Source: Bryobacterales bacterium KBS 96
Lineage (GTDB): Bacteria > Acidobacteriota > Terriglobia > Bryobacterales > Bryobacteraceae
Assembly (NCBI GenBank): GCA_000381625.1
Contig: KB906767.1
Span: forward strand, 2,086,629-2,150,628
Reading direction: 5' to 3'
DNA: 64,000 nt
In this document: in pieces, positions 52,570 through 58,876 of the stretch
Layout of the letters: each line of letters starts with the position of its first letter
Numbering within the stretch: position 1 is the first letter of the stretch
The notes under the pieces: model-generated
Database searches by the model: none
What the model saw: only the letters and a program-made list of their open reading frames with translations
Told to the model about the DNA's origin: nothing
Translations under genes and position numbers: made by a program

Positions 52570-52657
52570 CTGCGTGCCGGACGATTTGGGTTATCGTCAC
52601 CACTACTCGATGATGGGCGTGACTGCCCATTGGCCCAGGTCACTGATTTGCTCGCAG
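52570..52657 (+). ncRNA. Y-RNA-like RNA D
   Basis: Basal stem CTGCGTGC/GCTCGCAG with the same T-T mismatch as copy C, 5' box GGACGATTTGGGTTATC (52579-52595), 3' box GGTCACTGATTT. The interior has an ATGGGC/GCCCAT hairpin instead of a T arm. It ends 8 bp before the ribosome binding site of the Ro60 gene. Confidence 0.6.
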
Positions 52658-52681
52658 GACTTATACAAGGAGCGCACTAAC

Positions 52682-54355
52682 ATGTCGAACTATCTAACAA
52701 AGATCGGAGTCCGGACGCGCAAGGCGCCACAAACGGAAGCGATTCCGGGCCGTGAGCGCGAGATGACGCGCAACAATGCCGGCGGTGTGGCATTCACCGC
52801 GGACGCCTGGATCCGGCTGGAGCGCTGGCTATTGCTTGGCAGCGAAGGTGGTTCGTACTACGTCTCCGAGGCTGACTTGACCAAGCAGAATGTGGCCAAC
52901 GTGCGTGCCGCCATCGCCGAAGACGGCGAGCGCGCCGTAAAAATGATCGTTGACGTCTCGGTTGCCGGCCGTGCGCCAAAGAACGATCCAGCGCTATACG
53001 CGCTGGCTCTGGCGGCTTCGAGCGCCGATGCAAAGACGCGCGAGCGTGCGCTGGCCGCGTTGCCACAAGTGGCGCGTACGGGTACGCACCTGTTCCAGTT
53101 CGTCGCATTCATTGACGGAATGCGGGGCTGGGGTCCAGCTCTGCGCAAGGCGATCGCGCAGTGGTACACAGCGAAGACGCCCGTAGACCGCCTGGGCTAT
53201 CAGCTGGTGAAGTACCAGCAGCGCGGCGGCTGGAGCCACCGCGATCTGTTCCGCTTGGCCCACGTGCCAATGAACGATGCGGTTGCACGCTGGATTACGG
53301 GCGCGGAATACGGCGAACACAACGTCAAGCGCTATGCCGGCAAGAACCTGCTGCGCGAAGATCATTATCCAGCTCTGAATTCGGAATTGCCAGTCATTAT
53401 GCAGGCCTTCGAGCAAGCGAAGCAGGCCGATGAGACGACGGTGATTCGTCTGGTTCGGGAGCACGGTTTGACCCGGGAGATGATCCCAACCGAGCACCAA
53501 AAGTCGGCCGCGGTCTGGGAGGCATTGCTGGAAAAAATGCCAATCGGCGCGATGCTGCGCACGTTGGGCCGCATGGGTGCCTGTGATTTGTTGGCGCCGT
53601 TCTCGGATGCCGCAAAGCTTGTGACCAACAGGCTGGGCGACCGGGAGCTGCTTCGCAAGGCGCGTGTGCATCCCATAGACGTATTGAAGGCTCTGCTTGT
53701 ATACCAGGCAGGGCACGGCGACAAGGGATCCCTAAGCTGGACGGCTGTCCCGCAGGTAGTGGACGCGCTGAATGGCGCGTACTACCAGGCGTTTCAGTTT
53801 GTGCCAGCTACGGGCAAGCGCTTCTTTCTGGGTATCGACGTGTCGGGCTCGATGACCATGGGAAGGGTGGCCGGCTTTGCCGGTCTCACCCCAAACATGG
53901 GCGCCGCGGCTATGGCGATGTTGATTGCCCGGACGGAGCCAAACCACTTCATTGGCGGTTTCGCCACGCAGTTCGTGGATTTGAAAATCTCGGCTAGCGA
54001 TCGTCTGGATGCGGCCATGAAGAAGTGCCAGCGTAACTTCGGCGGCACGGATACGACGGTGGCGATCGACTACGCACAGAAGCATAAGTATGCAGTCGAT
54101 GCGTTCGTCGTGATCACGGACGGCGAAACGTGGGCGGGAGACCAGCACACGTCGCAGGCACTTGAGAGCTACCGGCGCAAGATGGGTCTGGATACGAAGC
54201 TGATCGTTATCAACATGGTGGCGAATCGCACGCGTATCACGGATCCAACCGATGCCGGTTCGCTCGACATCGTTGGCTTTGATACGTCGGTACCAACGGT
54301 GATGCATGCTTTCCTCGGAGGGAGCCCTGAGTTTCCTGAAGAGGAAGCAGCTTAA
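52682..54355 (+). CDS. rsr: Ro60-like protein (Rsr), TROVE and vWA domains
   Basis: 557 aa from the ATG at 52682, preceded by AAGGAG; the open frame reaches back into the upstream RNA gene. Residues about 20-370 are the ring of HEAT-like TROVE repeats that binds the 3' ends of misfolded RNAs and Y RNAs. The C-terminal von Willebrand A domain starts at FFLGIDVSGSM (MIDAS DxSxS, about 385) and contains FVVITDGETW. Bacterial Rsr works with Y RNA as an adaptor to exoribonucleases and is often encoded near rtcB. Here it follows four Y-RNA-like genes and shares the locus with rtcB and 33 tRNAs. Confidence 0.95.
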   Translation: MSNYLTKIGVRTRKAPQTEAIPGREREMTRNNAGGVAFTADAWIRLERWLLLGSEGGSYYVSEADLTKQNVANVRAAIAEDGERAVKMIVDVSVAGRAPKNDPALYALALAASSADAKTRERALAALPQVARTGTHLFQFVAFIDGMRGWGPALRKAIAQWYTAKTPVDRLGYQLVKYQQRGGWSHRDLFRLAHVPMNDAVARWITGAEYGEHNVKRYAGKNLLREDHYPALNSELPVIMQAFEQAKQADETTVIRLVREHGLTREMIPTEHQKSAAVWEALLEKMPIGAMLRTLGRMGACDLLAPFSDAAKLVTNRLGDRELLRKARVHPIDVLKALLVYQAGHGDKGSLSWTAVPQVVDALNGAYYQAFQFVPATGKRFFLGIDVSGSMTMGRVAGFAGLTPNMGAAAMAMLIARTEPNHFIGGFATQFVDLKISASDRLDAAMKKCQRNFGGTDTTVAIDYAQKHKYAVDAFVVITDGETWAGDQHTSQALESYRRKMGLDTKLIVINMVANRTRITDPTDAGSLDIVGFDTSVPTVMHAFLGGSPEFPEEEAA

Positions 54356-54359
54356 GAAT

Positions 54360-54387
54360 AACTGGAGGACCGAATAGTCCTCCAGTT
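54360..54387 (+). terminator. Hairpin after the Ro60 gene
   Basis: AACTGGAGGAC / GTCCTCCAGTT is a perfect 11-bp stem with a 6-nt loop, 5 bp after the stop codon. The T tract is poor (ACTTGCTATTT), so termination may be partial or the hairpin may protect the mRNA end. Confidence 0.65.
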
Positions 54388-54389
54388 AC

Positions 54390-54577
54390 TTGCTATTTCA
54401 CGCGAGAGTATGTATTCTGTTCTTGTTCGCATGAGACTTTCCGTCATACGCGCGGTCGATAGCATCCGAGGAAAAGGGATGTGGGAACGCGTGTGTCCGG
54501 AGGGTTTCATCTAATCGACTAACTTACAGTCGTAGAATTTAGAAGCCCCGGATACCTAAAAGGTTCCGGGGCTTTTT
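54390..54577 (+). ncRNA. Candidate small RNA 2 with own promoter and terminator
   Basis: The promoter is TTGCTA, 17-bp spacer, TATTCT (54390-54418). The terminator is a 10-bp stem AAGCCCCGGA / TCCGGGGCTT (54543-54574) running into five T. The expected transcript is about 150 nt and has no open frame. Motifs ATACGCG, AACGCGTG, TCCGGA and GAATTT lie in the same order as similar motifs in candidate small RNA 1. It precedes the second large tRNA block. Confidence 0.5.
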
Positions 54578-54584
54578 CCATTTG

Positions 54585-54614
54585 TTGGTTTGTTCTTTTA
54601 CAACTGAATACTAT
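54585..54614 (+). promoter_or_regulatory. Promoter of the second tRNA block
   Basis: TTGGTT, 18-bp spacer, TACTAT, ending 9 bp before tRNA-Trp and just after the terminator of small RNA 2. Confidence 0.5.
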
Positions 54615-54622
54615 TTCTTTAC

Positions 54623-54697
54623 GCCGGGATCGTTCAGCGGCTAGGACGGCTGCCTCCAGAACAGCTTACGAGGGTTCGAGTCCTTCTCCCGGTGCCA
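54623..54697 (+). tRNA. tRNA-Trp(CCA), irregular anticodon stem
   Basis: Acceptor GCCGGGA/TCCCGGT with a terminal G-T pair, G73, CCA. Anticodon stem GCTGC/ACAGC with a C-A mismatch at 31-39, loop CTCCAGA. The D arm (ATCGTTCAGCGGCTAGGAC) looks like that of a tRNA-Glu. It is the only Trp tRNA in the array. Confidence 0.78.
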
Positions 54698-54700
54698 AAC

Positions 54701-54775
54701 GCGGTGGGGGCAGGTTGGATATGCACTCGGCTGTCTACCGAGACGAAGCGGGTTCGATTCCCGTCTGCCGCGCCA
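54701..54775 (+). tRNA. tRNA-Asp(GUC)
   Basis: Acceptor GCGGTGG/CTGCCGC, G73, CCA. Anticodon stem CTCGG/CCGAG, loop CTGTCTA. Confidence 0.92.
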
Positions 54776-54787
54776 AAAGAGTTCTAT

Positions 54788-54866
54788 TGCGGAGTGGACT
54801 GGAGTCTGGCCCCAGCTTGGTCTCATAAGCCAAACCACGTGAGTTCGAATCTCACCTCCGCAACCA
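54788..54866 (+). tRNA. tRNA-Met(CAU)
   Basis: Acceptor TGCGGAG/CTCCGCA, A73, CCA. Anticodon stem TTGGT/GCCAA, loop CTCATAA. A paired position 1-72 argues against an initiator. A lysidine-modified Ile tRNA cannot be excluded. Confidence 0.88.
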
Positions 54867-54891
54867 GTTCTTATTCGATGAGTTCATAAGT

Positions 54892-54984
54892 GGCCGCGAG
54901 ATGTATGGTGCATGGGCGGATTTATAACCCGCATAATCCCCGGATCAGGGTACTGACTGGGTTCGAATCCCAGCACGGCCACCA
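54892..54984 (+). tRNA. tRNA with UAU anticodon and long variable arm
   Basis: Acceptor GGCCGCG/CACGGCC with one mismatch, A73, CCA, T stem CTGGG/CCCAG. Anticodon stem GCGGA/CCCGC with an A-C mismatch at 31-39, loop TTTATAA, hence UAU (isoleucine AUA codon). The variable region of about 24 nt is class II-like, which is not seen in isoleucine tRNAs, so its charging identity is uncertain. Confidence 0.7.
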
Positions 54985-54988
54985 ACGC

Positions 54989-55063
54989 GGATCGTAAGCT
55001 TTGTCGGCGAAGCACTCGACTCTTAATCGAGAGAGCAGAGTTCAATTCTCTGACGATCCACCA
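54989..55063 (+). tRNA. tRNA-Lys(CUU)
   Basis: Perfect acceptor GGATCGT/ACGATCC, A73, CCA. Anticodon stem CTCGA/TCGAG, loop CTCTTAA. Confidence 0.93.
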
Positions 55064-55071
55064 ATGTCTAT

Positions 55072-55148
55072 GGGCTGCAAGCTTTGACGGTTTGAAGCAC
55101 CGGGCTTTTAACTCGGGGAGCCGGATTCGAGTTCCGGGCGGCCCACCA
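55072..55148 (+). tRNA. tRNA-Lys(UUU)
   Basis: Acceptor GGGCTGC/GCGGCCC, A73, CCA. Anticodon stem CCGGG/CTCGG, loop CTTTTAA. Confidence 0.92.
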
Positions 55149-55155
55149 GGAGTTT

Positions 55156-55233
55156 GCTGCCGTACCAGCGCTGTCTTCTAAACAGCAGGCTGTAAGTGGA
55201 TCGATGAGGGTTCGAGTCCTTCCGGCAGCGCCA
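55156..55233 (+). tRNA. tRNA-Arg(UCU) lacking a normal D arm
   Basis: Acceptor GCTGCCG/CGGCAGC, G73, CCA, T stem GAGGG/CCTTC. Anticodon stem GCTGT/ACAGC, loop CTTCTAA. Only seven bases (TACCAGC) separate the acceptor and anticodon stems, so no D arm can form, while 19 bases follow the anticodon stem. CAGC and GCTG could extend the anticodon helix. Possibly a pseudo-tRNA. Confidence 0.65.
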
Positions 55234-55242
55234 GAGCGTCAT

Positions 55243-55319
55243 GGCGATGTGGGCAAGTGGGTTAAGCCACCGCTCCTTCAAAGCGGTCATCGCGGGTTCG
55301 AATCCCGCCATCGCCACCA
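55243..55319 (+). tRNA. tRNA-Glu(UUC) with C33
   Basis: Perfect acceptor GGCGATG/CATCGCC, A73, CCA. Anticodon stem CCGCT/AGCGG, loop CCTTCAA, so the anticodon is UUC preceded by C33 instead of U33. Confidence 0.82.
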
Positions 55320-55326
55320 AGTTAGC

Positions 55327-55403
55327 GGTTCCGTAGTTCAGTGGATGAGAACGCCTCGGTCCTAACGAGGATGTCGCCAGTTCGAGTCTGGCCGGAACCT
55401 CCA
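55327..55403 (+). tRNA. tRNA-Arg(CCU)
   Basis: Perfect acceptor GGTTCCG/CGGAACC, U73, CCA. Anticodon stem CCTCG/CGAGG, loop GTCCTAA. Confidence 0.92.
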
Positions 55404-55405
55404 AT

Positions 55406-55483
55406 GTGCCCGTAGCTCAGCGGATTTAGAGTATCGCGCTACGAACGCGGGGGCCGCAGGTTCGAATCCTGCCGGGCACACCA
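55406..55483 (+). tRNA. tRNA-Arg(ACG)
   Basis: Perfect acceptor GTGCCCG/CGGGCAC, A73, CCA. Anticodon stem TCGCG/CGCGG, loop CTACGAA; A34 is expected to be deaminated to inosine. Confidence 0.93.
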
Positions 55484-55490
55484 AGATTTT

Positions 55491-55568
55491 GGGCGGCTAG
55501 CTCACTGGGTTTAGAGCGCGACTCTCCGAAAGTCGAGGTAGATGGTTCGATTCCATTGCCGCCCTCCA
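55491..55568 (+). tRNA. tRNA-Arg(CCG)
   Basis: Perfect acceptor GGGCGGC/GCCGCCC, U73, CCA. Anticodon stem CGACT/AGTCG, loop CTCCGAA. Confidence 0.92.
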
Positions 55569-55578
55569 AAAAAGTTTT

Positions 55579-55657
55579 GCCCGAGTAACTCAGTCTGGCG
55601 TAGAGTGCCTCTCCTACAAAGAGGAAACCGGTGATTCAAATCCATCCTCGGGTACCA
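55579..55657 (+). tRNA. tRNA-Val(UAC) with C33
   Basis: Acceptor GCCCGAG/CTCGGGT with a terminal G-T pair, A73, CCA. Anticodon stem CCTCT/AGAGG, loop CCTACAA, again with C33. The T stem has one A-C mismatch. Confidence 0.82.
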
Positions 55658-55662
55658 ACTTT

Positions 55663-55736
55663 ACTTCCGTCGTCCAACGGCAGGACCCGCGCCCGATTAG
55701 CGCGTGATCAAGGTTCAAATCCTTGCGGGAGTACCA
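55663..55736 (+). tRNA. tRNA-Ile(GAU) with C33
   Basis: Acceptor ACTTCCG/CGGGAGT, A73, CCA. Anticodon stem CGCGC/GCGCG, loop CCGATTA, with C33. Confidence 0.83.
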
Positions 55737-55742
55737 GAGTTT

Positions 55743-55818
55743 GCGGGGATAGTGTTTAACGGCAGCACATCTCTCTTCCAAAGAGAAGGTACCGATTCGA
55801 CTTCGGTTCTCCGCTCCA
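55743..55818 (+). tRNA. tRNA-Gly(UCC), last of the array
   Basis: Acceptor GCGGGGA/TCTCCGC, U73, CCA. Anticodon stem TCTCT/AGAGA, loop CTTCCAA. Confidence 0.92.
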
Positions 55819-55819
55819 G

Positions 55820-56056
55820 AATGCTAACGATGCGCAAAGATACTCTCGCGCCCTAGATACGATCGAGCAGCCTGGTACGTTCCACTCAGCCTGGCGGCGA
55901 ACTCTGGAAGCGGCCTTGTCCAGAGATCCGAATGAGATCGCTCCTTACAAGATTCTGCCCGGGGCCGTCGATTCCATTCACAAAGTCGTACTCGAACGGC
56001 TGGAACCTTTTAGCTCGCTGCGGAAAACCACTCGCGCAAACGCCTTATCCGCGTGA
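55820..56056 (+). pseudogene. C-terminal fragment of a class II aldolase-like protein
   Basis: An open frame without a start, beginning 2 bp after the last tRNA, encodes about 78 residues with HSAWRRTLEAALSRD, EIAPYKILPGAVDSIHKVV and LERLEPF. The pattern recalls the C-terminal helices of class II fructose-bisphosphate aldolases (start of a final helix, DP.E..P...L.PA...I..VV...). The identification is tentative, but the frame reads like a genuine protein tail. It suggests that the right end of the array cuts into a gene. Confidence 0.4.
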
Positions 56057-56103
56057 TGATTCCGTTTGGGTTAATGAATCATCCGAGCCGGATGTATTAA
56101 CTG

Positions 56104-56733
56104 TCAGCGGCCTTCAGCCTTCAGTGCCGCGAGCATCGCCGGACTGGAAGCGATCTTTTCGGATTCCATCCACTCGGGTTCAACTGTTGCTCCAGTGGCG
56201 ACAAGGAGCCTCACTACTTCGAGCTGTCGACCGTGATTTCCGGCCGGCGGATTGCACCAGCCGTGGACTGCCCATCCCAATGAAGAAGATTTGTATTTTT
56301 TGTCTTTCAGGTTCGGATCCACGTTCTCGATCAGTCTCTCTGCCAGCCGATCCTCACCGAGCAGTGCTGCCCAATGGAGTGCGGTCTCCCCGAACAATCC
56401 ACGTAGCCAGGGTTTTGCTCCCGCATCCAACAGCCTGAGGCCAACTTCTTCCGCTCCCAGGCTCGCCGCTCCGATAAGGGGCGTGTCGCCCTCGCCGTTC
56501 CGTTGGAAATCGACATCCGCTCCGGCCTGAATCAGCGCTTCCAACAATGGAAGCTCTCTGCCTTTTTGCAACTTACCCTCGAATAGCATGTCCGAGATGT
56601 AATGGAGCGGATGAGTAGCGATGCGGCAGTCTTTTCCCCAGCGGATGAGTTCATCGGCGCGTGCTGGGACCTCGGCCAGCAATCGGCGCAAGACTGTGGC
56701 ATCGCCGGTTTCTATTGCAGTTTTCACGTCCAT
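56104..56733 (-). CDS. Ankyrin-repeat protein
   Basis: 209 aa made almost entirely of ankyrin repeats: PLLEALIQAGADVDFQRNGEGDTPLIGAASLGAEEVGLRLLDAGAKPW, GETALHWAALLGEDRLAERLI and LEVVRLLVATGATVEPEWM. No signal peptide. Probably a cytoplasmic protein-protein interaction module. Confidence 0.85.
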   Translation of the reverse strand: MDVKTAIETGDATVLRRLLAEVPARADELIRWGKDCRIATHPLHYISDMLFEGKLQKGRELPLLEALIQAGADVDFQRNGEGDTPLIGAASLGAEEVGLRLLDAGAKPWLRGLFGETALHWAALLGEDRLAERLIENVDPNLKDKKYKSSSLGWAVHGWCNPPAGNHGRQLEVVRLLVATGATVEPEWMESEKIASSPAMLAALKAEGR

Positions 56734-56796
56734 TTTGATTGGGAAAAATCGCCCACGCTTGCGTGCGGACTAATCTGAAACAGTAAGGAATGAACC

Positions 56797-57202
56797 ATGC
56801 TTGAACGCAGTGACGTCGCGGCCAGACTCCCCGCACAGGACTTGGCACGTGCCAAATCATTCTATCGAGATAAGCTGGGCCTAACACCCAGCGAGGAGAG
56901 GCCCGGTGGTCTTCGCTACCAGTGTGGAAACGGCTGGTTCTCGCTGTTTGAATCCGGCCGGCGTCCCGTCGGGCAATCACACTCAGTTGGCATGGGAGGT
57001 TGACGACGTCGACGCGACCGCCACGCAACTGCGGGCACGCGGTGTCGTATTCGAGGAGTACGATCTGCCGGGCCTCAAGACTGTTAACGGCATTGCGGAG
57101 GTAGCGGGGCATTATCCGAGTCGCGGCGGTGTCGGAGAAAAGGCCGCATGGTTCAGAGATAGCGAAGGAAACCTACTCGGTATTGGCCAGGCGATGCGAT
57201 AG
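56797..57202 (+). pseudogene. VOC-family (glyoxalase/bleomycin-resistance fold) gene with frameshift
   Basis: The first frame encodes VAARLPAQDLARAKSFYRDKLGLTP ending in CGNGWFSLFESG. The second frame resumes with AGVPSGNHTQLAWEVDDVDATATQLRARGVVFEEYDLPG and continues to a normal end. The switch occurs near 56958, at GGCCGGCG. Together they make one VOC domain of about 134 aa. Either a recent frameshift mutation or a sequencing error. Confidence 0.8.
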
Positions 57203-57271
57203 GCGGCCCGAGATCCCATAAATACCGGACGCAGTAACTCTCGCCGGAGAATTCTCCTTGCGAATAAAGGC

Positions 57272-57985
57272 ATGAACAACGACAACAAGGCCTGTCTGAT
57301 CATTCCCGACATTCACCACAAGGTCGGAATGGTCGAGCGTATTCGTGCGAACCACCCGGGGATGCCCGCAATTTTTCTCGGCGACTACTTCGATGACTTT
57401 TACGACACGCCCGCACAAATGGAAGTGACCTGTCGTTGGCTCAAGCATGCGATAGGACGCGGGCAGGATACGTTTCTGCTAGGGAATCATTGTTTCGCTT
57501 ATCTCTCTTACGAGTTGGGCGTTCGCTGGGGCTACTGTTCCGGCTGGGATGTAGGAAAGCAGCAGACCTTTCACCGACATTTTCCGGGTGACACGCTTCT
57601 GAAATCCAGCGCTTGGACCGCCCATCGTCAAGGTTGGCTCATCAGCCACGCCGGCCTTACTCGTAAACTGTATCGATCCTTTTCGAAGCGCAACACGTCT
57701 GAAGAGATTTTGGAGTGGGTCAACAATGCCGAAAACGCTTTGATGGGGGGAGTAGCGCACCCGGCGTTTGTCGCAGGCACGGAGCGCGGTGGACCCGCCA
57801 AATCCGGCGGAATTCTGTGGTGTGACTGGCAATCTTTCGAACCGATCACGGGCATTCGCCAGATCGTCGGGCACACTCCCGGCCACGAAGTCCGCTACAA
57901 AAAGGGCGACGTTTGCCTGGATACGCATCTTCATCATTACGGCTTACTCGAGGACGGCGAACTCACGATAGTGGAACAGCACTGA
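57272..57985 (+). CDS. Calcineurin-like metallophosphoesterase
   Basis: 237 aa with the metal-binding series of the family: IIPDIHHK (D-x-H), FLGDYFDDF (GD), LLGNHC (GNH), LISHAGL and IVGHTPGHEV (GHTP). It resembles diadenosine-tetraphosphatase/serine-threonine phosphatase-type enzymes; substrate not predictable. Confidence 0.88.
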   Translation: MNNDNKACLIIPDIHHKVGMVERIRANHPGMPAIFLGDYFDDFYDTPAQMEVTCRWLKHAIGRGQDTFLLGNHCFAYLSYELGVRWGYCSGWDVGKQQTFHRHFPGDTLLKSSAWTAHRQGWLISHAGLTRKLYRSFSKRNTSEEILEWVNNAENALMGGVAHPAFVAGTERGGPAKSGGILWCDWQSFEPITGIRQIVGHTPGHEVRYKKGDVCLDTHLHHYGLLEDGELTIVEQH

Positions 57986-58251
57986 GCGGATCGAACGTAA
58001 TACTGCGTTAGCGAGTTCCAAACATGTCACGTGGATGGGCCAGCCCACGACTCATGACGCCTTGGCGGGGCGATGTAAATGGCCCAGCGGCTCGTTTTCC
58101 ACAGATTTATTTTTGTGTTCTCGAGGCACGATAAAACCTCCAAATGCTCTCAAGATGCACAAATTGCTTTCCATGGACACCGTAGACGAAAATGTGCCAA
58201 TTCGCCCACGTGCAATTGTCCAGAAATTTTGGCTGACTAAGAGTAGAACCG

Positions 58252-58605
58252 TTGAACGGAACGGCAAAGACTCTTGACGGAAGACTGCTTGACGTGGCAC
58301 GAAACGCAACCGAATTGAGATTAGCTGAACGGGTACTTGACGAAGAAGCCCAGACACGGATTCAAAACGCGACAGAACGTGTCTTGCGAATCGGGCCTGG
58401 CGCCGAAGCTCTCCGACGCATTCACGTCCAGCGGCTCAGGAGTCATATGGACGCGTTCTACGAACACGGGTCGCTGGCGGACATCTTATTGCTCTCCACC
58501 GCTTTCGACGAGGCCGAGCGTGCTTATCGCGCGGAGCAGACGAGGGATCGAGCCTGCTTGGTTGAATGTCTCTTAACGGTTTCGGGCTTTGCACCGACAA
58601 GATGA
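58252..58605 (+). CDS. Hypothetical helical protein
   Basis: 117 aa from a TTG start, mostly alpha-helical (ATELRLAERVLDEEAQTRIQNATERVLRIG, LADILLLSTAFDEAERAYR). No family recognised. It is followed after 4 bp by another small open frame on the same strand, so the two may be cotranscribed. Confidence 0.45.
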   Translation: MNGTAKTLDGRLLDVARNATELRLAERVLDEEAQTRIQNATERVLRIGPGAEALRRIHVQRLRSHMDAFYEHGSLADILLLSTAFDEAERAYRAEQTRDRACLVECLLTVSGFAPTR

Positions 58606-58609
58606 TCTG

Positions 58610-58876
58610 ATGTCCAGTGCCGATACTCTGAACTCGCGCGCGTATCTCCGACAGATGCACCTGATCATTCCCACCGGAACAAAGGTCGTGAGCCGACATG
58701 ACCGCCGCGTCGGATTTGTCGTGCATGCGCCGGCCTCACTCGATGGCCTGTACCGTTGTCGGCGGACAGAATCGACGATTGTTAGGGCGAACGGCCGACG
58801 GTTTGGCGGATCGACTGGCGGACGTGTCATCCCAGCGTTGTTCTGGCAATTGCGTTCGCAATCTGTCCGTCGATGA
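58610..58876 (+). CDS. Small hypothetical protein
   Basis: 88 aa from the ATG at 58610. The first 55 residues (LIIPTGTKVVSRHDRRVGFVVHAPASLDGLYRC) read like a small beta-barrel. The 3' end overlaps the end of the convergent hipA gene by 50 bp, so the true protein may be shorter or the call false. Confidence 0.35.
   Translation: MSSADTLNSRAYLRQMHLIIPTGTKVVSRHDRRVGFVVHAPASLDGLYRCRRTESTIVRANGRRFGGSTGGRVIPALFWQLRSQSVRR

Noticed and set aside
55243-55319. A UGA-suppressor tRNA (UCA anticodon) that would explain the UGA in rtcB
   Set aside because: The loop CCTTCAA contains TCA, but with the only stem that pairs (CCGCT/AGCGG) the anticodon is UUC; shifting the frame breaks the stem.
48409-55818. 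CRISPR array from the many regularly spaced similar units
   Set aside because: The repeated units are tRNA T arms and CCA ends with different bodies; there are no constant repeats with unique spacers and no cas genes.
55932-56438. Open frame of 168 aa on the + strand
   Set aside because: It overlaps the well-supported ankyrin gene on the other strand and has no family features; another frame in its first part matches an aldolase-like tail.
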